Source: QWHO01 sp021404945 (GTDB lineage: Bacteria > Vulcanimicrobiota > Xenobia > Xenobiales > QWHO01). Taken from it: a DNA stretch of 64,000 nt. The stretch lies in the NCBI GenBank assembly GCA_963169765.1, contig CAUJEN010000114.1:1-64000 (forward strand), written 5' to 3'. A program made the position numbers and the translations under genes. Under the pieces are notes generated by a model. It was not told the origin of the DNA. It saw only the letters and a list, made by a program, of their open reading frames with translations, and searched no databases. Of this stretch, positions 8,134-16,859 are shown one piece after another; position 1 is the first letter of the stretch; the number at the start of each line of letters is the position of its first letter.

Positions 8134-8436
8134 ATGTCCGAGCGCCTCTACTTTCGCACCCGGCAGTGGGTCCCGGTCAGCAACGCCGAGGTGGTCACGC
8201 TCTACGAAACCGACCTTGAGCACCGCGTGCTTCGCTATCTGGTTGTGGGAGGCGAGCAAACCGACCTTTTTCGGGGACCGAGCTACCGTCTGGAGCCCTC
8301 CTCCGCCCTCGAGCCCTGCCCGGCCGAGGATTTTCTCAGCCGTTGGAGCCAAGAGCGCTCTCCTTCGAGGACCGCCCTGCCCGACCTGGTGGACCAGGAG
8401 GGCGATGGTCCCTCCGAAGAAGTCATGCTCTCGTGA
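8134..8436 (+). CDS. Small protein of unknown function, first gene of ligase operon
   Basis: 100 residues, not recognised. The N-terminal two thirds look like a small beta-rich domain (SERLYFRTRQWVPVSNAEVV; LEHRVLRYLVVGGEQTDLF); the tail is acidic and Pro/Ser-rich. There is no signal peptide or membrane helix. GGCGG lies directly before the ATG. Its stop overlaps the GTG start of the hydrolase (GTGA), so it is translationally coupled to the two downstream genes, which argues that it is real. Confidence 0.6.
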   Translation: MSERLYFRTRQWVPVSNAEVVTLYETDLEHRVLRYLVVGGEQTDLFRGPSYRLEPSSALEPCPAEDFLSRWSQERSPSRTALPDLVDQEGDGPSEEVMLS

Positions 8437-9227
8437 GTGATTCCAGGCGACGGTGGATCTGCGTGGGGGAGGAGCCAGCGGTGCGCCTGGCTGCGCTCGA
8501 CTACGGCCCGCGCGATGCTCCCACGCTGTTCTTCCTTCACGGCGGCGCCGGCCGGGCCACCCAGTGGCGCCACCAGATGGACTACTTCTCCAGCCGCTTT
8601 CGGGTCATCAGCTACGACTTCCGCGGCCACGGCGAGAGCGAGATCGCTCCTTGCGGCTACACCTTCGACCTGATGGTGCGCGATTTCGAGCTGGCTCTGG
8701 AGGCCCTGGAGGTGCCTTCACGCTTTGCGCTGATCTCCCACTCCTTTGGCGGGGCGGTGGCGGCCGGCTATGCCGCCAAACGGCCCGAGCGGCTCGAACG
8801 CCTGGCTCTGGTAGCCACCGCCGGCGAGATCCCGCTGTCACCCCTGACCCTGGCCTTGCTCAAATGTCCCGTGGCGATGTTGGAGGGCGTGCGCAAGGTG
8901 TTCAAGAACCAGATCAACTGCCCGCCCGGGGTGCTCAAACAGCTGGTCCCCAATCTGATGCGTTGGCGCGGCTGGGACCTTTACGCCAGTATCAACGTGC
9001 CCACGCTGGTGCTGTCGGGAGAGCTGGATATGCTGACCCGGCCCCGGGCCATGCGCCGGATGGCCGACCTGATCCCCAACTGCGAGTTCGTCAGTCTTCC
9101 TTTTTGCGGTCACCTGCCCCAACTCGAGCGTCCGGCCGCCGTCAATCGTATTCTGGAGCGTTTCGTCGAGCCCGAGCGCAAGCGCACCTGGCGAGGCACC
9201 CTGGATGCGCCCGAGGGGGCTGCTTGA
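8433..9227 (+). CDS. Alpha/beta hydrolase
   Basis: 264 residues. The GTG start overlaps the preceding stop. Alpha/beta-hydrolase fold motifs: oxyanion HGGAG, RGHGES, nucleophile elbow SHSFGG, acid in SGELDML and catalytic His in CGHLPQLE. It has no signal peptide, so it should be cytoplasmic. Position directly before an acyl-CoA/acid ligase (TTGA overlap) suggests esterase or thioesterase work on the same acyl substrate. The substrate cannot be assigned from the sequence. Confidence 0.88.
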   Translation: MSDSRRRWICVGEEPAVRLAALDYGPRDAPTLFFLHGGAGRATQWRHQMDYFSSRFRVISYDFRGHGESEIAPCGYTFDLMVRDFELALEALEVPSRFALISHSFGGAVAAGYAAKRPERLERLALVATAGEIPLSPLTLALLKCPVAMLEGVRKVFKNQINCPPGVLKQLVPNLMRWRGWDLYASINVPTLVLSGELDMLTRPRAMRRMADLIPNCEFVSLPFCGHLPQLERPAAVNRILERFVEPERKRTWRGTLDAPEGAA

Positions 9228-10873
9228 CCGACTGGACCCGTCACTACGATGAAGGGGTCCCTGCCCGGCTGACCATCGCCCCGCGCCCGCTCACCGAGCT
9301 CGTAGCCGAGTCCGCCAGGCGCTGGCCCCGTCGCGCGGCCATCTGGTCCGAGCAGGGGGCCCTGAGCTACGAGCAGCTGCTGGCCGAGGTGCGCAAATTC
9401 GCCTCCTCGCTGGTCAGCATTGGCCTGGCGCCGGGCGAGCGAGTGGCTCAGCTTCTACCCAACTCGCCCCAGGCGCTGGTGGCGCTCTACGGCACCCTGT
9501 GGGCGGGAGGCGTCGCCACGCTGGTGGCTCCAGAGACCCCCATCGCGCTGCTCGAGCGCCAGCTCAAGGATGCTCGCCCCCGGATCGGGGTGGTCCCCTC
9601 ACCGCTCTCGCTTGAGCTCGAGGAGGTGCTGCGCCGGGCCAACATCGAGTCCTTCATCCTCAGCTCGGGTCGCGAATACACCCGCTACCTGCGGGGTTGG
9701 CTTCGGGTGGCGGCCCGGCTGGCTGCCGGTCGACCCGAGCGGCGCTATCTTCGCTGGCGCCGCCTGATGCGCGACGCGAACGAGGCGTTCCCGCGCGTTG
9801 AGGTGGACCCCTCGGCCCCCGCGGTGATCGTCTACACCGGCGGCACCACCGGCTCGCCCCGGGGCGTGGTGCTCTCGCACCGGGCCCTGGTGGCCAACAC
9901 CGAGCAACTGTCCGCCTGGGACGCTCGGCTGCGACCCGGTCAGGAGCGATTGCTGTGCGCACTGCCCTTTTACCACGCCTACAGTTTGTCGGCGGCGGTG
10001 AATTTGTCCATGGCCAACGGAGGCACCCTGCTGCTTCCCCCCGAGCCCACTCCCGATTCGATCCTCGAGACCATCTCCCGCTTTCGTCCCTCCCTTTTTC
10101 CGGGTGTGCCGGTGCTCTACGCCGCCCTGCTCAACACTCCCAGGCTGCGTTCCTATGGCCTTAGCAGCATCCGGGCCTGCATTTCGGGGGCTGCGCCCCT
10201 GCCGGTGGAGATTCAGGAGAGCTTCGAGAAGGTGAGCAAAGGTCGGTTGGTAGAGGGCTACGGTCTGACCGAGGCGGGCCCGGTGACCCATGCCAACCCC
10301 TTGGAAGGGAAGCGAAGAAGCGGCTCCATCGGCCTGCCTCTGCCCGGTACCGAGGCCCTGGTGGTGGATCTCGAGAGCGGGCAGGAGCTGCCCCACGGCG
10401 AGGTGGGCGAGCTGCTCGTGCGGGGTCCTCAGCTCATGGACGGCTACTTTGAGGCTCCCGAGGCGACCACCAGGGTGCTTCAGGGCGGCTGGCTGCACAC
10501 GGGGGATATGGCCCAGCGCGATCAGGACGGCTTTTTCTACCTGATCAACCGGCGCGGGGACGTCCTGCGCCGCGACAATCGACTGGTGTTCCCGCGCGAC
10601 ATCGAGGAGGTCATCTACGAGCACCCGGCCGTGCAGGACGCCGCCGTGGTGGGCTGGCCCCCGCCCGACCCGGGGCCCGGTCCCCACTCGTGTCAGGAGC
10701 TGCGCGGTTATGTCTGTCTGCGCCCGCACCGACAGGCTTCGGGGGAGGAGGTCCGCTCGTTTTGTGAACGCCGCCTGCCCGCCTCGATGGTGCCCGCCAG
10801 GGTTGAGATTCTGGCCCAGCTCCCCCGCACCCGGCTGGGGAAATTGCTCAGGCGAGAGCTCGGACGTTCCTGA
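9224..10873 (+). CDS. AMP-dependent acyl-CoA synthetase / ligase
   Basis: 549 residues. The TTG start overlaps the hydrolase stop (TTGA); no in-frame ATG precedes the conserved region. ANL-superfamily motifs in order: YTGGTTGSPRGVVLSH (phosphate loop), GYGLTEAGPVT, WLHTGDMA and the C-terminal catalytic lysine in PRTRLGKLLRREL. It should activate a carboxylate as acyl-AMP and transfer it to CoA or another acceptor. It resembles medium/long-chain fatty acid ligases; specificity is not readable. Third gene of the coupled 8134-10873 operon. A hairpin follows at 10909-10938. Confidence 0.9.
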   Translation: MTDWTRHYDEGVPARLTIAPRPLTELVAESARRWPRRAAIWSEQGALSYEQLLAEVRKFASSLVSIGLAPGERVAQLLPNSPQALVALYGTLWAGGVATLVAPETPIALLERQLKDARPRIGVVPSPLSLELEEVLRRANIESFILSSGREYTRYLRGWLRVAARLAAGRPERRYLRWRRLMRDANEAFPRVEVDPSAPAVIVYTGGTTGSPRGVVLSHRALVANTEQLSAWDARLRPGQERLLCALPFYHAYSLSAAVNLSMANGGTLLLPPEPTPDSILETISRFRPSLFPGVPVLYAALLNTPRLRSYGLSSIRACISGAAPLPVEIQESFEKVSKGRLVEGYGLTEAGPVTHANPLEGKRRSGSIGLPLPGTEALVVDLESGQELPHGEVGELLVRGPQLMDGYFEAPEATTRVLQGGWLHTGDMAQRDQDGFFYLINRRGDVLRRDNRLVFPRDIEEVIYEHPAVQDAAVVGWPPPDPGPGPHSCQELRGYVCLRPHRQASGEEVRSFCERRLPASMVPARVEILAQLPRTRLGKLLRRELGRS

Positions 10874-10908
10874 GCCGGGCTGGGGCTGGAGATGCGGCTG
10901 GCAATTCG

Positions 10909-10938
10909 CGAGAGTAGGGTTCGCTGAAACCACTCTCG
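10909..10938 (+). other. Inverted repeat between ligase and membrane-protein genes
   Basis: CGAGAGT and ACTCTCG pair perfectly, with inner GGTT/AACC. There is no clear T-run on either strand, so it could be a weak terminator, a processing hairpin or an operator. The next gene starts 35 bases further on. Confidence 0.4.
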
Positions 10939-10972
10939 AAATAACCCCGATTGAGGCCAAAGGGGGGGTGCC

Positions 10973-12010
10973 ATGCGCAATTTTGACCTGCTCAAAGAGA
11001 TCGGCCGGGCCAGCCTTGAAACCCTGGTCGTCACCACGCTGATCGCTGTCGTGATCTTGTTCTTCTGGCTGCCGTTCGTGCTCGGTTTCCTGGGTCAAGC
11101 CCTCAAGGGCCCGCGCACCTTGTCGGAGGCCGACCTTGCCAGGGTCAAGAAGGGGGACTTCGTCCGGATCGTCGGTGAGAAGAGTGATACGGCTGGAACC
11201 CAGACCGAGGACGGCAAACCGACTCACGACCTGAAGGTCCTGCTGGCAGGCCGTACGATCCTGCTGGTGCGGGCCGGGCTGAACTCTCCCGATGCCACGA
11301 CCTACGAGGGGATGATCGATGGCACCCCTGCCTATTGCGCGGGGGAGGTCCAGAAGCTGATCAACGAGATCAAGGCCGCCCATCCCGGCGAAAGGGTCGA
11401 TCTGACCGCCTCCAGCTGGATGCTGGACTCCACCCGGGGACGCCTGGACGGTGCCTGGCACTTGCTGTGGGGACTGGTCCCGGCCTTTTGTCTCTGGCTC
11501 GCTCTCAGGGCTTGGCGCGAGATGGGCCAACCCGAGTTGCACCCCCTGTTCACCCGCACTCTCGCCGGCCGGGGGGACCACCGCTCTCTGGCGGCCGAGA
11601 TTGACCGCGAGGTGAACGGCGCGGGCTATCCCGTCTCCTCGGTGATCGTGACGCCCCACTGGCTGGTGCAGAAGGGCTTCATGAACCTGAGCGTCATGCC
11701 GCTCGATGCCATTGCCTGGACCTACAAGAAGGTCACCACCACCAAGGCTTATGGTGTCATTACCACCAACGTGACCTATCAACTCGTCCTCAAGACGTTC
11801 ACCGGCCAGTCGGTCGAGATCACCTGCAAGGAGGACGAGGTCATGCGAATCATGGAGCTCGTTTACGAGCGTGTCCCCTGGGTGGTCGTGGGATACTCCA
11901 AAGAGCTGGAGAGTCTCTTCAACACCCGCCGCGCCGAGTTCATGCGGGCCTTGCACGCCCGTAAGGCCGCGGTGGAGGCTGGAGAGACGCTCGCCCCCGA
12001 GCAGGAATAG
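10973..12010 (+). CDS. Two-helix membrane protein of unknown function
   Basis: 345 residues. The ATG follows a long AGGGGGGG run at good spacing. A membrane helix at about 18-42 (TTLIAVVILFFWLPFVLGFL) and another near 160-178 (LLWGLVPAFCLWLALRAW) flank an extracytoplasmic region of about 115 residues. The C-terminal cytoplasmic half (DREVNGAGYPVSSVIVTPHW and LVLKTFTGQSVEITCKEDEV) reads like a small domain that senses or clamps, as in several DUF membrane proteins, but I cannot assign it. It is a single gene: no coupling to either neighbour. Confidence 0.75.
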   Translation: MRNFDLLKEIGRASLETLVVTTLIAVVILFFWLPFVLGFLGQALKGPRTLSEADLARVKKGDFVRIVGEKSDTAGTQTEDGKPTHDLKVLLAGRTILLVRAGLNSPDATTYEGMIDGTPAYCAGEVQKLINEIKAAHPGERVDLTASSWMLDSTRGRLDGAWHLLWGLVPAFCLWLALRAWREMGQPELHPLFTRTLAGRGDHRSLAAEIDREVNGAGYPVSSVIVTPHWLVQKGFMNLSVMPLDAIAWTYKKVTTTKAYGVITTNVTYQLVLKTFTGQSVEITCKEDEVMRIMELVYERVPWVVVGYSKELESLFNTRRAEFMRALHARKAAVEAGETLAPEQE

Positions 12011-12306
12011 ATAGCAACGACCTTCAGGCCTGCGGCAAAGGTCAAATCGCAAAGGTCAAATCGGACGAAGCTGGCCTCGCCGGTCGACAGGTTTGTCGGC
12101 CCCTGGCGGGCCCATGCAGCGCTCGACGTGGTTGTCGCCGGTGAGGTGCAGGTCTACGATGACGCCGGTTCGTGGCTGCAACGCCACCCCCGATGCTCGC
12201 ATTCCCAGAGCGAAGTGCGCATCAGCCCGTTTCGGGCCCGAATGCTCAGGCCGATCTCACCCGGAGTTATCGACAACTTTTCAGGCGGTTGCGTTAAGCA
12301 ATACTC
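12011..12306 (+). other. Intergenic stretch with a 14-bp tandem duplication and possible gene remnant
   Basis: A perfect direct duplication of GCAAAGGTCAAATC occupies 12035-12062. Downstream, one frame stays open across about 12065-12358 (ending PWPAPPAA) and includes a protein-like run (VVAGEVQVYDDAGSWLQRHP), but there is no start with a ribosome-binding site and no family match, so it may be decayed coding DNA. No promoter or RNA gene was recognised. Confidence 0.35.
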
Positions 12307-14127
12307 ATGGTCATTCATCCTGCTCTTCGCCCCGTGGCCTGCGCCCCCCGCCGCCTGAACCGGGCCGACCGGGTCGAGGAGCTTCTGCAGAGCCACCATC
12401 GCGAGGATGAGCTGGCTCAACTGAAGGACCTGCGCTGGCGCGCGGTGCACACCCCGACCCCGAAATGGGCTGGCTTGGCGCTGGCAACGGGTGGCCTGAC
12501 GGTGGGGATGGCCGTGGGCCTGGCGGTCGGTCCGGTGCTGGGCGCGGTCGGATTCCTGGCCGCAGTGGTGGGCACCTTCGCGGTGGTGGACCGTGTCAGC
12601 GGCAAACTGGCTCAGCACCGTTTCGACCGGGCCCTGGACGAAGCTGAGGCGCGTTACCTGAACCAGCCCGCCCCGACCCTCGAGCCGGCTCTTGCTCCCC
12701 TGGAGGAGCCGTCACGCGCTCTCTCCAGCGAGGAGCTCCATCGCGAAATGACCCGCTTCGTGACCCGGGACGACCTCGAGCAGATGGCCCTCAAGGCGGC
12801 GCTGAAGAACGACCACGGGGTGGTTGGACGACTCGAGCAGGCGATCCAGGCGCGGATCTTGCTCGGGCGCGGCGTCACCAGCGGAGTGGAGGTCCACACC
12901 CACTGGGCTTACCCCAATGGCGGCGGCAACCCCATCGACCCGGTCTTCGACCCGCAGCGCAAAATTCTTTACGCCGGGGTGGGGAACCTGGACAAATCCT
13001 TCCTGGTGGCTCTGAACGCTGATGGCGAGGTGCTCTGGAGCGTCAACGACGAGCCGGTGAAGGGCGCCGCCGCCCTGGGCCCCGGGGGCGAAGTGGTGGT
13101 GCGCACGCAAGATTCTCTTCGCTGCTACTCTCCCGAGGGCAGCCAGCTCTGGTTGCGTTCGCTCGGCTACGACAGCTGGGCCGACGTGCAACCTGCCGTG
13201 GCAGCAGACGGAACCACTTACTTTCTGACGCGAACCGACCATTACGGGGTGACCGAGCCCAACATGAAGCTGGTGGCCATAAAAGACGGAGCCGAACGCT
13301 GGAGTCGTGAGATGGAGGGCGACTACACCGGCAATCCCCAGATTCTTCTGGGCAGAGATGGTACGGTCTGGGTGTCGGGTGGGAAACTTCGCGAGAAGAA
13401 AGGTTGGTTCTCCGAGGCCCGCGAGCAGGCCTATCTCCTGGGCTACACCCCGGAAGGCGGGCTGAAGCACAAGCTGCCCGTGAGCTCCTGGCCCTCCTAC
13501 GTCCACACCTCGCTGGGTGAAGGGGCCGATGGCACCGTGTACGCCTGTCACGGCGAAACCAGCCTGACCGCATTTGGCCCCGACGGAGCCGAGCGTTGGA
13601 CCTACCGCCTCAAGGGACGCCTGGCGCCGTTCCAGTCTTCGTCCCCGCGTCTTCGCCAGGGGCCACTCGTCGACACCGATGCAAACGTCTATCTTACGAC
13701 CGGGACGACGTCGGCCTACCCGGAAGGTTATGTCATCAAGCTCGACCCCGGGGGCAAGGAAGTCTGGCGCGTCAACGTGCAGGGCGGACTTGCAAGTCGG
13801 CCCGAGTTGGGAAAAGACGGGTTGCTCTACGTGGCCAGCGACTGCGGTGAGCTCTTGCAACTCACCACCGAGGGGAAATTGCTGGGCCAGACCCGCATCG
13901 GGGGGACCTCCTGGAACAACCTCTCCCAGGGGCCGAACGGCGAGATCTACGCCAACACGGACAAGAAGATCCTGGCCTTCCAGCCGGATCTGGAGAAGGT
14001 GCGCGAGAGCCTGCCCCGGGTGACTGGCATCGAATCGGGGGGGCGCGCCATCGCCGAGGATACGCAGACGCTGGTGGTGGGGGGAGTGCGCCTGCGCAAG
14101 GCGCGCGGGGCAAAGCCGCAGGCTTGA
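12307..14127 (+). CDS. PQQ-type beta-propeller repeat protein with membrane hairpin
   Basis: 606 residues. A hydrophobic double segment at about 55-95 (GLALATGGLTVGMAVGLAVG; VLGAVGFLAAVVGTFAVVD) anchors it. A charged linker follows, and from about 200 on a beta-propeller built of repeats with Gly-Lys-x-x-W/Gly-Ala-x-x-W character (LVAIKDGAERWSREMEGD; GPDGAERWTYRLKG; LDPGGKEVWRVNVQGG; TTEGKLLGQTRIGG). These PQQ-like blades usually make a binding or scaffold surface like BamB; the tryptophan-rich PQQ enzyme active site is not evident. The ligand is unknown. No operon coupling: flanking gaps are 296 and 185 bases. Confidence 0.75.
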   Translation: MVIHPALRPVACAPRRLNRADRVEELLQSHHREDELAQLKDLRWRAVHTPTPKWAGLALATGGLTVGMAVGLAVGPVLGAVGFLAAVVGTFAVVDRVSGKLAQHRFDRALDEAEARYLNQPAPTLEPALAPLEEPSRALSSEELHREMTRFVTRDDLEQMALKAALKNDHGVVGRLEQAIQARILLGRGVTSGVEVHTHWAYPNGGGNPIDPVFDPQRKILYAGVGNLDKSFLVALNADGEVLWSVNDEPVKGAAALGPGGEVVVRTQDSLRCYSPEGSQLWLRSLGYDSWADVQPAVAADGTTYFLTRTDHYGVTEPNMKLVAIKDGAERWSREMEGDYTGNPQILLGRDGTVWVSGGKLREKKGWFSEAREQAYLLGYTPEGGLKHKLPVSSWPSYVHTSLGEGADGTVYACHGETSLTAFGPDGAERWTYRLKGRLAPFQSSSPRLRQGPLVDTDANVYLTTGTTSAYPEGYVIKLDPGGKEVWRVNVQGGLASRPELGKDGLLYVASDCGELLQLTTEGKLLGQTRIGGTSWNNLSQGPNGEIYANTDKKILAFQPDLEKVRESLPRVTGIESGGRAIAEDTQTLVVGGVRLRKARGAKPQA

Positions 14128-14219
14128 CGAGCGGCCGAGACTCCGCAAACCGCACGCAGCGGCGCCGAGCGAGCACGTCCCGGTCGACGGGAGACCCAGA
14201 TTGATGAGCCCCTGCAACC

Positions 14220-14237
14220 GAGCCTGCGCTCAGGCTC
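14220..14237 (+). other. Small perfect hairpin upstream of lipoprotein-sized gene
   Basis: GAGCCTG - CGCT - CAGGCTC is a 7-bp stem with a 4-base loop between the propeller gene and the next gene. No T-run follows, so terminator function is uncertain. Confidence 0.4.
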
Positions 14238-14312
14238 TCCCATCGGGTGGTCGTCTCCAACCCCAATGCGGCAGAGGAACGCGGGGACCTGGAGCAGAAT
14301 CCGCCGGACGCT

Positions 14313-14774
14313 ATGAAACACATCTCACTGTGCTCGCTCTTCGGACTGGCGACCGCGCTGGTGGCGCTGGCCGCTTCTTTGATCGTGCCCGGGAAGGGCA
14401 TTCCCGAGGCTTCACTGGGCGCCACCCGGGCCCAGGTGGAGGCCAGGCTCGGCCCCCCGCAAGACCTCGATCGCAACGAGTTTCGTCCCAGCGACGTCTA
14501 TGCGCTCTATTACTCGCGGGGTATCGAGCTGGTCTACACCAACGACCGGGTTTCCATGATCACCCTCCACCCCGCCGACAAGCAGTGGAAGCCTTACGCT
14601 GGGGCTACCCGCGAGGGTCTGTCGGTGCTCAGCAATCCGGCTGACGTTCCCAAGATGATGGGTCAGCCCAGCGCCGCTCGGGACGGGGTGCTCAACTACG
14701 TCAAGCTCGGCCTGGTGGTGCAGATCAAGAACAATCGCATCGACTCGCTGATCCTGCGTCCGCCCGGAGTCTGA
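14313..14774 (+). CDS. Exported small protein of unknown function
   Basis: 153 residues from ATG 14313. A signal peptide (MKHISLCSLFGLATALVALA) leads into a compact mature part of about 120 residues with a pattern typical of SmpA/BamE-like folds: an early ASLGATRAQVEARLGPPQD motif, then alternating short strands (YALYYSRGIELVYTNDRVSM; VKLGLVVQIKNNRIDSLIL). The G-x-T-x-x-x-V-x-x-x-L-G-x-P string is the part that suggests the BamE-like class. The start of a longer reading (14247) would bury the signal peptide. The stop is four bases before the sirtuin start. Confidence 0.7.
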   Translation: MKHISLCSLFGLATALVALAASLIVPGKGIPEASLGATRAQVEARLGPPQDLDRNEFRPSDVYALYYSRGIELVYTNDRVSMITLHPADKQWKPYAGATREGLSVLSNPADVPKMMGQPSAARDGVLNYVKLGLVVQIKNNRIDSLILRPPGV

Positions 14775-14778
14775 GGCT

Positions 14779-15498
14779 TTGCGCCCCGAGCTGGCCGAGG
14801 CTGCGCGCATCCTGGGCCGGGCCAGACGCGTCGTCGTGCTCACCGGGGCCGGAGTGTCGGCCGAGAGTGGCGTGCCGACGTTTCGTGGCGAGCAGGGGTT
14901 ATGGAAGACCTATCGCCCCGAGCAACTGGCCACTCCCCAGGCCTTCTCCGGCAATCCCGAGCTGGTCTGGGAATGGTATCAACACCGCCAGAGCGTGGTC
15001 TCCAGCTGCGCTCCCAACCCCGCCCACCACGCCCTGGCAGAGCTCGAGGGCCGCCCGGGGAGCATCACGCTGATCACCCAGAATGTCGACGGCCTGCACC
15101 GCAGGGCTGGCAGCGAGAACGTGCTCGAGCTTCACGGGAACATCTTCCGCGCCCGTTGCACCCGCGAGGGGGGCGTGCGACAGTTCGAGGGCAAGCTCAA
15201 GTGCGAGTGCGGCGCCTGGCTACGTCCCCACATCGTCTGGTTCGGCGAGCAACTCGATCCGGTCATCCTGGAGGGCGCCTTCTCGGCGGCCCGGCGAGCA
15301 GAGGTCTTCCTGGCGGTGGGGACTTCCTCGCTGGTCGCTCCCGCCAACCTGCTGGCCGGGATGGCCGCTCAGGCCGGGGCCACGGTGATCGAGGTCAACC
15401 TCGCGCCCACGCCCCTCACCGTTGAGGCCGACTTCTTCCTCCAGGGACCGGCGGGGGAGGTGCTGCCGAGGCTCTTGGCAAAAGACCCGCCACCATGA
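14779..15498 (+). CDS. cobB: Sir2-family NAD-dependent protein deacylase, CobB type
   Basis: 239 residues. The TTG start follows GAGG. NAD and catalytic motifs are complete: TGAGVSAESGVPTFRG, TQNVDGLH and LHGNIF, which holds the catalytic His. WEWYQHR carries the Tyr-x-x-Arg pair that in class III sirtuins favours succinyl or malonyl groups over acetyl. The zinc module is RCTREGG...KCECG, with fewer cysteines than the four-Cys form, as in E. coli CobB. It overlaps the next gene as ATGA, so deacylase, FprA-type reductase and dehydrogenase are translated as a coupled set. Confidence 0.92.
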   Translation: MRPELAEAARILGRARRVVVLTGAGVSAESGVPTFRGEQGLWKTYRPEQLATPQAFSGNPELVWEWYQHRQSVVSSCAPNPAHHALAELEGRPGSITLITQNVDGLHRRAGSENVLELHGNIFRARCTREGGVRQFEGKLKCECGAWLRPHIVWFGEQLDPVILEGAFSAARRAEVFLAVGTSSLVAPANLLAGMAAQAGATVIEVNLAPTPLTVEADFFLQGPAGEVLPRLLAKDPPP

Positions 15499-16859
15499 TG
15501 ACAGAACCCCTGCGCGTAGCCATTGTCGGCTCGGGTCCGACCGGATTCTACACGGCCGAGTGGCTGCAAAAAGAGTTGCAGCCCAACGTCCGGCTCGACA
15601 TGTTCGATCGTCTGCCCACACCCTACGGATTGGTGCGGGGCGGGGTGGCGCCAGACCACCAGAAGATCAAGTCGGTCACGGCCATCTACGACAAGATTGC
15701 CGCCCAGCCGGGGCTTCGCTACTTCGGCAACGTGGAGTATGGCCGTGATGTGACGCTCGAAGATCTGCTCGCTCATTACCATCAGGTGGTGTTCTGCACC
15801 GGGGCTCAGTCCGACCGCTCCATGGGTATCGTCGGCGAAGACCTGGAAGGAAGCTATGCCGCCACCGACTTCGTGGGCTGGTACAACGCTCACCCGGACT
15901 ATCGCCACCGATCTTTCCGACTGGAGGCCGAGCGGGTGGCTGTCATCGGCGTCGGCAACGTGGCTGTGGACGTGGCCCGCATCCTGTGCCGCACGAGTGA
16001 AGAGCTGGCCGCCACCGACATCGCCGAGCACGCCCTGGAGGCCCTCAAGCAGAGCGGGGTCAAGGAGGTCGTCATGATCGGTCGGCGCGGTCCGGCCCAG
16101 GCTGCTTTCACTCTGGTCGAAGTGCGCGAGCTGGGCGAGATGATCGGTGCCGATGTGTCGGTGCCGCCGGCCGACATGGAGCTTGACCCCGCCAGCCTGG
16201 CCGAGATCAAAGCCGACAAGGCGACCGCCAAGAAAGTGGAGGTGCTGCGCGAGTTCTCCCAGCGGGCTCGAAGCGACAAGCCACGCCATCTGAGCATCCG
16301 CTTCCTGCAGTCGCCGGTCGAGGTGGTGGGGGATGAGCAGGGTCGGGTCAGGGCCCTCAAGCTGGTGCGCAACCGGTTGGTCGCAATGGATGGCAAAGTG
16401 ATCTGCCAGGCCACCGACGAGGTAGAGGAGTTGCCGGTGCAAATGGTTTTTCGCTCCGTGGGCTACCTGGGCGTGGCCCTGCCCGGCCTGCCCTTCGACT
16501 CTCGCTCGGGCACCGTGCCCAGCGAAGGGGGACGGGTGGCCGGCCAGACCGGCGTCTACGTGGCCGGTTGGATCAAGCGCGGACCCAGCGGCGTGATCGG
16601 CACCAACAAGCCATGCGCCAGGGAGACCGTTGAGAAGATGAAGGAGGACCGCGATGCCGGCCGGATGAGCGCTCCCGGCAGCGAGGACATGGCTGAGTTT
16701 CTGGCCCGCAAAGGTGTGCGGGTGGTGAGCTATCCCGACTGGCAGCGCCTTGACCAGCTCGAGGTCTCGCGCGGACAGGCCCTGGGCCGGCCGCGCCTGA
16801 AGTATTCTCGCATCGAGGAGATGCTGGGCGCTCTGGATGCGGAGGTCTCCCCGGCATGA
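15495..16859 (+). CDS. fprA: Ferredoxin-NADP reductase, FprA / adrenodoxin-reductase type
   Basis: 454 residues, the length of mycobacterial FprA. FAD motif VAIVGSGPTGFYTAE; NADPH motif VAVIGVGNVAVDVARI; family marks TPYGLVRGGVAPDHQKIK, MIGRRGPAQAAFT, YVAGWIKRGPSGVIGTN. It should pass electrons between NADPH and ferredoxin. No ferredoxin fusion or gene is adjacent. ATGA overlap with the sirtuin and a 4-bp overlap with the following dehydrogenase show tight coupling. Confidence 0.93.
   Translation: MMTEPLRVAIVGSGPTGFYTAEWLQKELQPNVRLDMFDRLPTPYGLVRGGVAPDHQKIKSVTAIYDKIAAQPGLRYFGNVEYGRDVTLEDLLAHYHQVVFCTGAQSDRSMGIVGEDLEGSYAATDFVGWYNAHPDYRHRSFRLEAERVAVIGVGNVAVDVARILCRTSEELAATDIAEHALEALKQSGVKEVVMIGRRGPAQAAFTLVEVRELGEMIGADVSVPPADMELDPASLAEIKADKATAKKVEVLREFSQRARSDKPRHLSIRFLQSPVEVVGDEQGRVRALKLVRNRLVAMDGKVICQATDEVEELPVQMVFRSVGYLGVALPGLPFDSRSGTVPSEGGRVAGQTGVYVAGWIKRGPSGVIGTNKPCARETVEKMKEDRDAGRMSAPGSEDMAEFLARKGVRVVSYPDWQRLDQLEVSRGQALGRPRLKYSRIEEMLGALDAEVSPA

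Noticed and set aside
9599..12052. Long minus-strand frame across the acyl-CoA ligase and membrane-protein genes
   Set aside because: It overlaps two well-supported plus-strand genes and has no recognisable domain.
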